From Caenimonas sedimenti (GTDB lineage Bacteria; Pseudomonadota; Gammaproteobacteria; Burkholderiales; Burkholderiaceae_C): DNA of 64,000 bases. The first letter of the stretch is position 1; every line of letters starts with the position of its first letter. The notes beneath the pieces are model-generated. The model saw only the letters and a program-made list of their open reading frames with translations, had not been told where the DNA came from and did no database searches. Where the stretch lies: the NCBI RefSeq assembly GCF_007833165.1, contig NZ_VOBQ01000004.1:310001-374000 (forward strand). The letters run 5' to 3'. The translations under genes were made by a program, and so were the position numbers. Shown here piece after piece: positions 35,821-44,222 of the stretch.

Positions 35821-36744
35821 TCACGCCAAACCGCTCGCCACCGTCGGATATCTGAGGCGCCCCCGCAATTCCCGCTTCAACCGCGAGTTATCCAATCGCC
35901 GGGACTCCCCCATGAAGCTCAATAGCATGAGCGGCAATTGCTCGCGCGCACTGTCGCGCGAAACCCGAGGAGGCCGCGGCAGGCCGTACAGATCGGCAGC
36001 CAGGTCGAAGTAGTCACCCATCTTCAACTCGGTGTCGTCGTTCACGTTGTAGACGCGTTGCGGCCGCCCCCGCCAGAGCGCGGCCACCACGGCTCGGGCG
36101 AGGTCGTCGGCGTGGATATGGTTGGTGTACACGTCGTCCTCGGCCCGCAACACGGGCGTGCCCTTGCGCAGGCGTTCGCGCGGCGTACCACCCACGCGAT
36201 CGGGCGCGTAGATGCCCGGGATGCGCAGGATGCTGGTCCGCACTCCCGTCGCCCGGCCGAAGTGGCGGATCCGGCGCTCGGCGTCGACTCGCCTGTGCGC
36301 GCGCGGGGTGTGCGGCTGGACGGGGCGGCCTTCATTGACGCGCGCACCCTGGCAATCGCCATAGACGCCCGAGGTCGATGCATAGACGACGGCTTGCGGC
36401 AGGCTGCGCAGGCGGAGCGCCTGCAGCAGGTGCCGCGTGCGGCTGTCCAGCCACCAGGCCGGTCCGGCGTGGGCGGGCGGTGGCGCAAGGTGTGCCACCC
36501 GCGTGCCAAGTGCGGCCAACCGCGCCAGCGTTCGCGGATCATCCAGGTTCCCCATCAACGGCGTGATTCCGGCGCCGCGCAGGGTTTCGCACCGCCCCGC
36601 CGTGGAGGTCAACGCGAGCACGCGCACGCGGGCAGGCAGCAAGCGCGCCACACGCAGGCCAACGTCGCCGCAACCGACGATCAGGACGCGCGAGCGCCGG
36701 AAGCGGCTGGGCAGGGCGCCGAGGGGGTGCTGGAATGCGGGCAA
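35821..36744 (-). CDS. NAD(P)-dependent SDR (YeeZ-like)
   Basis: A 307-residue short-chain dehydrogenase-like protein. SRVLIVGCGDVGLRVARLL is a Rossmann glycine-rich loop of the GCGxxG type seen in YeeZ-like proteins, VVYASTSGVYGD the active-site strand, and DDVYTNHIHADDLARAVVAAL the substrate region. The usual YxxxK lysine is not obvious: the tyrosine-containing segment reads PHTPRAHRRVDAERR, with no YxxxK, so classical catalysis is doubtful. Substrate unknown. It is divergent from the ferredoxin-reductase gene at 36789 with a 44-base gap. Confidence 0.82.
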   Translation of the reverse strand: MPAFQHPLGALPSRFRRSRVLIVGCGDVGLRVARLLPARVRVLALTSTAGRCETLRGAGITPLMGNLDDPRTLARLAALGTRVAHLAPPPAHAGPAWWLDSRTRHLLQALRLRSLPQAVVYASTSGVYGDCQGARVNEGRPVQPHTPRAHRRVDAERRIRHFGRATGVRTSILRIPGIYAPDRVGGTPRERLRKGTPVLRAEDDVYTNHIHADDLARAVVAALWRGRPQRVYNVNDDTELKMGDYFDLAADLYGLPRPPRVSRDSAREQLPLMLLSFMGESRRLDNSRLKRELRGRLRYPTVASGLA

Positions 36745-36788
36745 AATCCGGGCAACGACGACATCGACAAGAGCCCGAGGATACCCAC

Positions 36789-37847
36789 ATGACAGGAGTC
36801 ACGGCCCCGCCCGGCCCTTTCCAGATCACCGTGCAGCCCAGCGGGCGCGGCTTCATGGCCAACGGTGGCGAGGCCATCCTGCAGGCCGCCATCCGGCAGG
36901 GCATCGGGCTGCCCTACGGTTGCAAGGACGGCGCGTGCGGCTCCTGCAAGTGCAAGAAGCTCGAAGGCACCGTCGTGCATGGCGCTCACCAGAGCAAGGC
37001 CCTGTCGGCGGAGGAAGAAGCCAACGGCTTCATCCTGACCTGCTGCGGTGTCCCGCGCACCGACGTGGTGCTCGAGTCGCGGCAGGTGACCGACGAAAGC
37101 GCGTTCCCCATCAAGAAGATGCCTTCGCGCGTGACCTCGCTGGAGAAGGTGTCGCACGACGTGATGATCGTCAAGCTGCAACTGCCCGCGAACGACACGA
37201 TGCGCTACCACGCGGGCCAATACATCGAATTCATCCTGCGCGACGGCGCGCGCCGCAGCTATTCGATGGGCAACGCGCCGCACAACGGCCCGGGCGTGGA
37301 ACTGCACATCCGGCACATGCCGGGCGGCAAGTTCACGGACCATGTGTTCTCGGCGATGAAGGAAAAAGAAATCCTGCGGGTCGAGGGGCCGTTCGGCAGC
37401 TTCTACCTGCGGGAGGACTCCGACAAGCCGATGGTGCTGCTGGCATCGGGCACGGGCTTCGCGCCGATCAAGGCACTGATCGAACACCTGCAGTTTCGCG
37501 GCAGCCAACGGCCCGCCACGCTGTACTGGGGCGGGCGCCGGCCCTTGGACCTGTACATGGATGCCTGGGTCCAGGATCGCCTGGCCGAGATGCCTCAGCT
37601 GAAATACGTTCCTGTCATCTCCAACGCGTTGCCGGAGGACAACTGGACGGGGCGCACCGGCTTCGTCCACAAGGCCGTGATGGAGGACTTTCCCGATCTC
37701 TCCGGGTACCAGGTGTATGCCTGCGGCGCGCCGGTCGTTGTCGATTCCGCGCGGGCGGAGTACACGGAGCGTTGCCGGTTGCCGGCGGAGGAGTTCTTCG
37801 CCGACTCGTTCACGACTGAGGCGGATAAGCACAAGGATCCGGCTTAG
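36789..37847 (+). CDS. CDP-6-deoxy-delta-3,4-glucoseen reductase-like flavo-iron-sulfur reductase
   Basis: A 352-residue protein with the same three domains as DdhD: ferredoxin (YGCKDGACGSCKCKKL and ILTCC), FAD (MRYHAGQYIEFILRDG, RRSYSMGNAP) and NAD (MVLLASGTGFAPIKALI, YACGAPVVVDSAR). It resembles the chromosomal homologues common in Comamonadaceae that are annotated by similarity to AscD/E3 although no dideoxysugar genes accompany them. Here the true pathway copy is at 25961-26956, so this one probably reduces another oxygenase or dehydrase. The ATG at 36789 matches the expected N-terminus. Confidence 0.85.
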   Translation: MTGVTAPPGPFQITVQPSGRGFMANGGEAILQAAIRQGIGLPYGCKDGACGSCKCKKLEGTVVHGAHQSKALSAEEEANGFILTCCGVPRTDVVLESRQVTDESAFPIKKMPSRVTSLEKVSHDVMIVKLQLPANDTMRYHAGQYIEFILRDGARRSYSMGNAPHNGPGVELHIRHMPGGKFTDHVFSAMKEKEILRVEGPFGSFYLREDSDKPMVLLASGTGFAPIKALIEHLQFRGSQRPATLYWGGRRPLDLYMDAWVQDRLAEMPQLKYVPVISNALPEDNWTGRTGFVHKAVMEDFPDLSGYQVYACGAPVVVDSARAEYTERCRLPAEEFFADSFTTEADKHKDPA

Positions 37848-37875
37848 TAGGTGCCGCGCGCGCCCCTCACCCCAA

Positions 37876-37898
37876 CCCTCTCCCCGGAGGGGAGAGGG
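37876..37898. repeat. long-armed palindromic repeat
   Basis: CCCTCTCCCC-GGA-GGGGAGAGGG, perfect 10-base arms, preceded by CCTCACCCCAA. This REP-like sequence type is widespread between genes of proteobacteria. It lies between the reductase stop and the Bug gene and may end transcription. Confidence 0.75.
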
Positions 37899-37916
37899 AG
37901 CAAGAGCATGGCTGTC

Positions 37917-37992
37917 ATCCCCGCGGAGGCGGGGATCCAGGGCTTCCGGCTCCCGAATTCAGGATGCTCTAGATTCCCGCCTTCGCGGGAAT
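37917..37992. repeat. paired GTCATCCC-type palindromes
   Basis: Two small hairpins face each other: ATCCCCGC-GGAG-GCGGGGAT (37917-37936), preceded by CTGTC, and ATTCCCGC-CTTC-GCGGGAAT (37973-37992), followed by GACAG. The outer CTGTCAT and ATGACAG make the whole unit an inverted repeat, as expected of a small non-autonomous palindromic element. Confidence 0.75.
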
Positions 37993-38031
37993 GACAGCCT
38001 ACCAGGCGGGAATGACGACAATATCGGGACC

Positions 38032-38991
38032 ATGAAACGCAGACACCTTCTTCTTGCTTCCAGCGTCCTGGCCGCACCCGCCGCCTGGTCACAGACCAAG
38101 CCCCTTCGCATCATCGTGCCCTACGCGGCCGGCGGCCCGATCGACGTCACGGCGCGGCTGCTCGCCGAACGCGTCAAGGACTCCCTGGGCACGGTCATCA
38201 TCGAGAATCGGCCGGGCGGCGGCGGCAACATCGGCGCCGATGCCGTGGCCAAGGCCGCGCCCGACGGCACGACCATCGGCATCTCGGCGGTGGCCACGCA
38301 TGCGATCAACCCCTGGCTGTTCTCGAAGATGCCATACGACGCGGCGAAGGACTTCACGCCGATCACGCAGATGGTGCGCGTCCCCAACGTCCTGGTGATG
38401 AACGCGGACACCGCTGCGCGGCTGAAGATCAACACGCTGAAGGATCTCATCGCTTACGCCAAGGCCAACCCCGCGAAGCTGAACTACGGCAGCGGCGGCA
38501 ATGGCAGCGCGGGCCACCTGGCGGGCGAGATGTTCAAGCGCGACGCCGGCATCTTCGTCGTGCACATCCCCTACAACGGCGGCAACCCGGCCCAGCTGGC
38601 ACTGCTGTCGGGCCAGGTCGACTTCAATTTCGACAACCTGGCCACCGCCGCAGCCAACATCCGCAGCGGCAAGCTGAAGGCGATCGCCGTCACGACGCTC
38701 GCCCGTTCACCGAGCCTTCCCGATGTTCCGCCTGTGGCCGACACCCTGAACGGCTTCGCCATCGACACCTGGTGGGGACTGGTGGCCCCAGCGGGCACGC
38801 CGCGCGAAATCGTCCAGAAGCTGAACCAGGCTTTCGTCGCCGCGCTCCAGTCGCCGGAGGCGAAAACGCGATTCGCCGGCCTGATGGCCGAGCCCGTAAC
38901 CAACTCGCCGGAGGAGTTCGGCAGCTTCATGAAGGCCGAGCTGGCCAAATATGAAAAAGTTGTGAAAAACTCGGGCGCCAAGGTCGATTGA
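38032..38991 (+). CDS. Bug-family (TctC-like) periplasmic solute-binding protein
   Basis: A 319-residue secreted receptor. Signal peptide MKRRHLLLASSVLAAPAAWS, then the family start KPLRIIVPYAAGGPIDVTAR, ENRPGGGGNIGADAVA, and the ligand-loop region LNYGSGGNGSAGHLAGEMFK and VPPVADTLNGFAIDTWWGL. Bug proteins bind small carboxylates or amides and are hugely expanded in Burkholderiales, mostly without adjacent transporter genes, as here. The ATG at 38032 is chosen because the signal peptide follows. Ligand unknown. Confidence 0.93.
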   Translation: MKRRHLLLASSVLAAPAAWSQTKPLRIIVPYAAGGPIDVTARLLAERVKDSLGTVIIENRPGGGGNIGADAVAKAAPDGTTIGISAVATHAINPWLFSKMPYDAAKDFTPITQMVRVPNVLVMNADTAARLKINTLKDLIAYAKANPAKLNYGSGGNGSAGHLAGEMFKRDAGIFVVHIPYNGGNPAQLALLSGQVDFNFDNLATAAANIRSGKLKAIAVTTLARSPSLPDVPPVADTLNGFAIDTWWGLVAPAGTPREIVQKLNQAFVAALQSPEAKTRFAGLMAEPVTNSPEEFGSFMKAELAKYEKVVKNSGAKVD

Positions 38992-39093
38992 GGCTGAGCC
39001 GCGCTTCCTACAGCGCCCGTACGACTCGTCCTACAAACTGCCCGGCGGCCGGGGTTCACATTGGCTCATCCGAGTGCACCTCAGGAGTCCGCC

Positions 39094-39615
39094 ATGACCG
39101 CGCCACGCAGCCTTTCGATGCTTCTGGGTCTGTTCATGTGCGGGGCGGCAGCCGCCCAGGTTTCCGCGCGCGATGGCTACCTTGGCTTGCAGTTGAAGCG
39201 CTCTGACTTTCGCATTCCCTGCGGGAGTGTTGCATTCCCTTGCGACGCTGGGTCCACTTTCCCCCTGTATTCGGGCGCCTTGCTGGCTCGGCCGGTGGGC
39301 GTGGAACTGGGTGCGCTGCAGCTGCGCGATGGACGCCTGAACGGCACCACCGTCGGGGTAGTCGGCCGGGCGCGCATGGCGCCGGAGTTCGGTGTCTACG
39401 GCCGCCTGGGGACGACTTTCGTGCGGGCGCCGACCAGCGTGCTGGGCGCCGGTGTGGACCCAGGCGCGGGGGTCTCTTACGGCGTCGGCCTCAGCTGGGA
39501 TTTTTCTCCGAGCGCGTCCGCCATCCTGGGATGGGACAGCTACGACCTGCGGTTCGCCAGCGGCGAGCGGGACACCGTCCGCTCGACGAGTCTTGGCCTG
39601 CAGTGGCGGTATTGA
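39094..39615 (+). CDS. small outer-membrane beta-barrel protein
   Basis: A 173-residue protein starting at ATG 39094 with AGGAG seven bases upstream (an upstream start at 39061 lacks one). The signal peptide ends near AAAAQVSA. The rest alternates hydrophobic and polar residues with G/Y-rich turns (VYGRLGTTFVRAP, GVSYGVGLSWDFS) and ends in LGLQWRY, a terminal aromatic typical of barrel insertion signals. It resembles OmpW/OmpA-like eight-stranded barrels. Two cysteines (IPCGS, FPCDA) near residue 40 could form a disulfide. Followed by a strong terminator. Confidence 0.75.
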   Translation: MTAPRSLSMLLGLFMCGAAAAQVSARDGYLGLQLKRSDFRIPCGSVAFPCDAGSTFPLYSGALLARPVGVELGALQLRDGRLNGTTVGVVGRARMAPEFGVYGRLGTTFVRAPTSVLGAGVDPGAGVSYGVGLSWDFSPSASAILGWDSYDLRFASGERDTVRSTSLGLQWRY

Positions 39616-39635
39616 ACCGCCCGCAATCGTCCAGC

Positions 39636-39664
39636 AAAAACGCCCGGCAAGCCGGGCGTTTTTT
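39636..39664 (+). terminator. rho-independent terminator
   Basis: A-rich run, CGCCCGG (39641-39647), loop CAAG, CCGGGCG (39652-39658), then six T. It ends the barrel-protein gene and, because an A-run precedes it, could also act for the convergent lipoprotein gene at 39680. Confidence 0.9.
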
Positions 39665-39679
39665 CGTGGCGCAACGGAA

Positions 39680-40258
39680 TCAAGAGCCGCCGGTCGCCGT
39701 CGTCGTCGTGACGGCGCCAGCGCTGACAGGTTCGTTGTTCACGTTGTTGATCGTCACCGCGCCGGTGCTGCTCACAGTGACTGTCAAAGTCACTTCGGTC
39801 GACGTGGCCGTGCCAAGGGTCAAGGTCACCGGTTGAGCGATGGCTTGCCCCGCAGGATCACCAGAAGTGTCCACGTTGATGGTGCAAGGATCCACCCTCA
39901 CGACTGTGCCAGCCGGGAGCGAGGGGATGGTGCTGGTGGAAACGGTGAAAACACAGGAGCCGAACGACATGGTCCCTGAAGCGGTCCCGCCATTTGCGTC
40001 CAGATTGAACGTCGGGGTCACGGCGCCAGCCGGGGCCACGATCCGCAGCGCGGTGGGGCCGGTGGTCCCGAGCGCGGGGACGCCGGCGGGGAATGACAAG
40101 TTCGTGGCGGAAAGAGCCTTGACCGTGTCCTGCGTCGTGGCGACTTTGACGTCTGCCGCCGCCACGACCACCGGCGTCTCATCGCCTCCGCCGCCACAGG
40201 AAGCAGTTGCAAGCGCGGCGACAACGGCCGCAGCCCAGGAATACTTGGAAAAGCGCAT
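39680..40258 (-). CDS. CGGGGD-type lipoprotein, unknown function (copy 2)
   Basis: A 192-residue lipoprotein starting at ATG 40258 (MRFSKYSWAAAVVAAL, lipobox ATASC). The mature start GGGGDETPVVVAAA, the FGSCVF and DPCTIN cysteines and the C-terminal VTVSSTGAVTINN match the protein at 5242-5841 position by position. The interior is T/A/V-rich without catalytic motifs. The longer frame upstream of 40258 has no signal sequence and is rejected. It shares a terminator with the convergent barrel gene. Confidence 0.8.
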   Translation of the reverse strand: MRFSKYSWAAAVVAALATASCGGGGDETPVVVAAADVKVATTQDTVKALSATNLSFPAGVPALGTTGPTALRIVAPAGAVTPTFNLDANGGTASGTMSFGSCVFTVSTSTIPSLPAGTVVRVDPCTINVDTSGDPAGQAIAQPVTLTLGTATSTEVTLTVTVSSTGAVTINNVNNEPVSAGAVTTTTATGGS

Positions 40259-40359
40259 GTCACTAACCCCCAGTTGATTGGTACTGAAAAAACGTCTTGA
40301 CGGCAGCATACCGCAACCCGTTACGAGTTGCAAAAAATACTGCGCCGCACCATTGCAAC

Positions 40360-41078
<719 letters not shown>

Positions 41079-41082
<4 letters not shown>

Positions 41083-41903
41083 TCTTCCGCTCCGCTCGTG
41101 GCCGGCGCCTGCTCGCCGGGGCCCGCCGTGTTCTTGTGGCTGTGGCCCAGGTAGGCCTCGATCACCTTCTCGTTGCGCTGCACGTCGTACGGCGAGCCCT
41201 CGGCGATCTGCTTGCCGTAGTCGAGCACGGTCACGCGGTCGCACAGGCCCATCACCAGCTTCACGTCGTGCTCGATCAAGAGGATGGTGCGGCCGTCGCC
41301 ACGGATGCGGTCGATCAGCTCGCGCAGTACCACTTTCTCGGTGGAGTTCATGCCAGCCGCGGGTTCGTCCAGCGCGATCAGTTGCGGGTCGGTGGCCAGG
41401 GCGCGGGCGATCTCCAGGCGGCGCTGGTCGCCATAAGACAGCGTGCGCGCCTTGTAGTCGGTGAAGCCGCCGATGCCGACGTAGTCGAGGAGCTCCTGGG
41501 CGCGCTTGGCGATGTCGGCTTCTTCGGCCACGAAGCTCTTGGTGCGGAAGATGGCGCCGAGCAGGCCCGAGCCCGTGCGGATGTGGCGGCCGACCATCAC
41601 GTTCTCGAGCGCCGTCATCTCGGCGAAGAGGCGGATGTTCTGGAACGTGCGAGCGATGCCGGCCTTGGCGACTTCATGCACCGCCGTCGGCTGGTAAGGC
41701 TTGCCGGCCAGCTCGAAGGTGCCGCTGTCGGGCGTGTAGAGGCCGGTGATCACGTTGAAGAAGGTGGTCTTGCCGGCGCCGTTCGGGCCGATCAGGCCAT
41801 AGACCTGGCCACGCTCGATGGTGAGGCCGACGTCCGACAGGGCTTGCAGCCCGCCGAAACGCTTGGAGATGCCCGCAACGCGGAGGACGACTTCTCCGCT
41901 CAT
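41079..41903 (-). CDS. livG: branched-chain amino acid ABC transporter ATPase LivG
   Basis: A 274-residue ABC ATPase: Walker A GPNGAGKTTFFN, the LivG hallmark ITGLYTPDSGT and GIARTFQNIRLF, signature LSYGDQRRLEIARAL, Walker B LIALDEPAAGMN. A 20-residue tail (AGPGEQAPATSGAEE) extends beyond the usual end. It overlaps livM (start within stop) and livF by four bases each, so the three are coupled. Confidence 0.95.
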
Positions 41904-43036
41904 GCTGCCTTCCCCTCAGCGGGCGGCAGGGCCTTGCCGTGTTCCGGCGTCGGCCACAGGCCGCGCGGCCGCATCAGCATCACGATGATCATGGCCAGCG
42001 CGATCAGCAGCTGGCGCAGGATGGAGGCGTCGAGCCGGCCGCCGGTGAGGGCCTGCAGGTCGAGCACGCCCGACACCCAGCGCAGCACCTCCGGCAGCGC
42101 CGACAGCAGCACCGCGCCCAGGATGACGCCGGGCAGGTGGCCGATGCCGCCCAGCACCACCATGGCGACGATCATGACCGACTCCATCAGGCTGAACGAC
42201 TCCGGCGACACGAAGCCCTGGAACGCCGCGAACATGGAGCCCGACACGCCGCCGAAGGTGGCGCCCATGCCGAAAGCCAGCAGCTTCATGTTGCGCGTAT
42301 TGATGCCCATGGCCTTGGCGGCGATCTCGTCTTCGCGGATGGCCATCCAGGCGCGGCCGATGCGCGACAGCTCCAGCCGGTGGCAGATGATCAGGCTGAA
42401 CACCACCAGCACCAGGAAGAGGTAGTAGTACTGCGTGACCGAATTCAGCGTGTAGCTGCCGATCTCCATCGGCTTGCCCAGGTTGATGCCGGGCAAGCCC
42501 AGGGCGTCGAACTTGAAGAGCGTGACGGAGTCGATCTGGCTCAGGCCCTTGGGGCCGTTCGTGATGTTGACCGGGTGGTCCAGGTTGTTCAGGAACACCC
42601 GGATGATCTCGCCGAAGCCCAGCGTGACGATCGCCAGGTAGTCTCCGCGCAACTTGAGCGTGGGTGCGCCCAGCAACACGCCGAGGATGCCCGCGATGAA
42701 CGCCGCCATGGGGACGACCAGCCACAGCGAGGTGTGCAACCCGTTGGGGAACATCTGAGCGAACCATGGGAAGGCCTCGGAGAGGTGCGGCGACGCCATC
42801 AGCGCATACATGTAGGCGCCGATCGCGAAGAAGGCCACGAAGCCCAGGTCGAGCAGGCCCGCATAGCCGACCACGATGTTCAGGCCGAGGGCCAGCAGCA
42901 CATAGAGCAACGCCGTGTCCGCGATGCGCACCCAGAAATTGCCCATGCCCTGCAGCATCAGCGGCAGGATGGCCAGGGCCAGCGCGCCGAGCGCGTAGAC
43001 CACGTACTTGTTCTGCTTGTTGATGAAATTCATCAT
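41900..43036 (-). CDS. livM: branched-chain amino acid ABC transporter permease LivM
   Basis: A 378-residue permease with about ten helices; LALGLNIVVGYAGLLDLGFVAF and LRGDYLAIVTLGFGEIIRVFLNN are LivM signatures, with RIGRAWMAIREDEIAAKAMGI in the cytoplasmic coupling loop. Start at ATG 43036 with AGGAG seven bases upstream; the next codon is also ATG. It lies 10 bases after livH. Confidence 0.95.
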   Translation of the reverse strand: MMNFINKQNKYVVYALGALALAILPLMLQGMGNFWVRIADTALLYVLLALGLNIVVGYAGLLDLGFVAFFAIGAYMYALMASPHLSEAFPWFAQMFPNGLHTSLWLVVPMAAFIAGILGVLLGAPTLKLRGDYLAIVTLGFGEIIRVFLNNLDHPVNITNGPKGLSQIDSVTLFKFDALGLPGINLGKPMEIGSYTLNSVTQYYYLFLVLVVFSLIICHRLELSRIGRAWMAIREDEIAAKAMGINTRNMKLLAFGMGATFGGVSGSMFAAFQGFVSPESFSLMESVMIVAMVVLGGIGHLPGVILGAVLLSALPEVLRWVSGVLDLQALTGGRLDASILRQLLIALAMIIVMLMRPRGLWPTPEHGKALPPAEGKAA

Positions 43037-43046
43037 GTGCGGCTCC

Positions 43047-43976
43047 TCAAGCCCGGTCGGCCACGCGCTCGCCGAGCAGGCCGGAAGGCCGGAGCGTCAG
43101 CACCACGATCAGCACGATGAAGGCGAAGATGTCGGAGTAGTGGCTGCCCAGCACACCGCCCGTGAGCACACCGAGGTAGCCCGATCCGATCGATTCGATC
43201 AGCCCCAGCAGGATGCCGCCCACCACCGCGCCGGCCAGGTTGCCGATGCCGCCGAACACGGCCGCGGTGAAGGCCTTCAGGCCGGGCAGGAAGCCCATGG
43301 TGTGCTGCACCGTGCCGTAGTTCGAGGCGTACATCACCCCCGCGATGGTGGCGAGCACGGCGCCGATGATGAAGGTCATGGAGATGACCGTGTCGGGCTT
43401 GACGCCCATCAGCGCCGCCACGCGCGGGTTCTCCGCCGTGGCGCGCATCGCGCGGCCCATGCGCGTGTAGTTCACCAGGTACATCAGCACCGCCAGCGAC
43501 ACCGCGGTGAGCCCGAGGATCATGATCTGCGTGGTGGTGATCACCGCGCCGCCGACCTGGATGGGCGCCGCCGGCAGCAGCGTGGGGTACGGCTTGTAGT
43601 TCGGCTTGAAGATGATCATGGCCAGCGTCTGCAGCAGGATCGACATGCCGATGGCGGTGATGAGCGGTGCCAGCTTGGGGCTGTTGCGCAAGGGCCGGTA
43701 GGCGATCTTCTCGATGGCGAAGTTCAGCGCCGCCGCGACGATGCAGGAGATCACGAGCGCCACGGCCAGCAGCAGCCAGCCGGGCATGCCGGGCATCGCT
43801 TCCTGTGCGGTGGTGATGATGGCCCAGCTGGTGAGCGCGCCCACCATGAGCACTTCGCCGTGGGCGAAGTTGATCAGGTTGATGATGCCGTACACCATGG
43901 TGTAGCCCAACGCTACCAAGGCATACATGCTGCCGAGAACCAGACCGTTGATGATCTGCTGCAGCAGGATATCCAT
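43047..43976 (-). CDS. livH: branched-chain amino acid ABC transporter permease LivH
   Basis: A 309-residue permease: LLQQIINGLVLGSMYALVAL at the N-terminus, INFAHGEVLMVGA, and RMGRAMRATAENPRVAALMG in the coupling loop. First gene of the liv operon, with GGAG nine bases before its ATG and a leader rich in dyad symmetry (44013-44069). No substrate-binding protein gene (livJ/livK) lies on either side, so the receptor must come from elsewhere in the genome. Confidence 0.95.
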   Translation of the reverse strand: MDILLQQIINGLVLGSMYALVALGYTMVYGIINLINFAHGEVLMVGALTSWAIITTAQEAMPGMPGWLLLAVALVISCIVAAALNFAIEKIAYRPLRNSPKLAPLITAIGMSILLQTLAMIIFKPNYKPYPTLLPAAPIQVGGAVITTTQIMILGLTAVSLAVLMYLVNYTRMGRAMRATAENPRVAALMGVKPDTVISMTFIIGAVLATIAGVMYASNYGTVQHTMGFLPGLKAFTAAVFGGIGNLAGAVVGGILLGLIESIGSGYLGVLTGGVLGSHYSDIFAFIVLIVVLTLRPSGLLGERVADRA

Positions 43977-44012
43977 AGAGGTTTTCTCCGTTTCTTTGCC
44001 GTTCAGGGCCGG

Positions 44013-44038
44013 CAGGGTCAGCCCATGGGCTTACCCTG
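44013..44038. promoter_or_regulatory. 26-base dyad in livH leader, operator candidate
   Basis: CAGGGT (44013-44018) and ACCCTG (44033-44038) surround the palindrome AGCCCATGGGCT (44020-44031), leaving one mismatched pair (positions 44019/44032). Twelve of thirteen arm positions match. It lies 37 bases ahead of the livH start. Such an extended symmetric site suits a dimeric repressor or activator; which one is unknown. Confidence 0.55.
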
Positions 44039-44053
44039 GGCCGCTCTTTATCG

Positions 44054-44069
44054 ACAAAGGCGCCTTTGT
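44054..44069. promoter_or_regulatory. 16-base perfect palindrome upstream of livH
   Basis: ACAAAGGCGCCTTTGT is perfectly self-complementary and is followed two bases later by another GGCGCC. With no spacer it cannot be a good RNA hairpin, so a DNA-binding site is more likely. Confidence 0.45.
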
Positions 44070-44090
44070 GAGGCGCCCTCGTCATCTAGC

Positions 44091-44123
44091 AAAAAACCCG
44101 CCAAGCACAACCATGGGCGGGTT
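44091..44123 (-). terminator. rho-independent terminator of rarA
   Basis: Read on the minus strand: AACCCGCC (44123-44116), a 13-base loop, GGCGGGTT (44102-44095), followed by TTTT (44094-44091). It sits 100 bases past the rarA stop and separates rarA from the liv operon. Confidence 0.8.
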
Positions 44124-44222
44124 CACGGCCGGGATTGTAGTAGCGCCACCTGACAGGCTGAACGCCCCGCCCGCCGGGGTTTACCCTGGAAAATCAGACC
44201 ACGCAACGGGGCAGCGCGAGGA

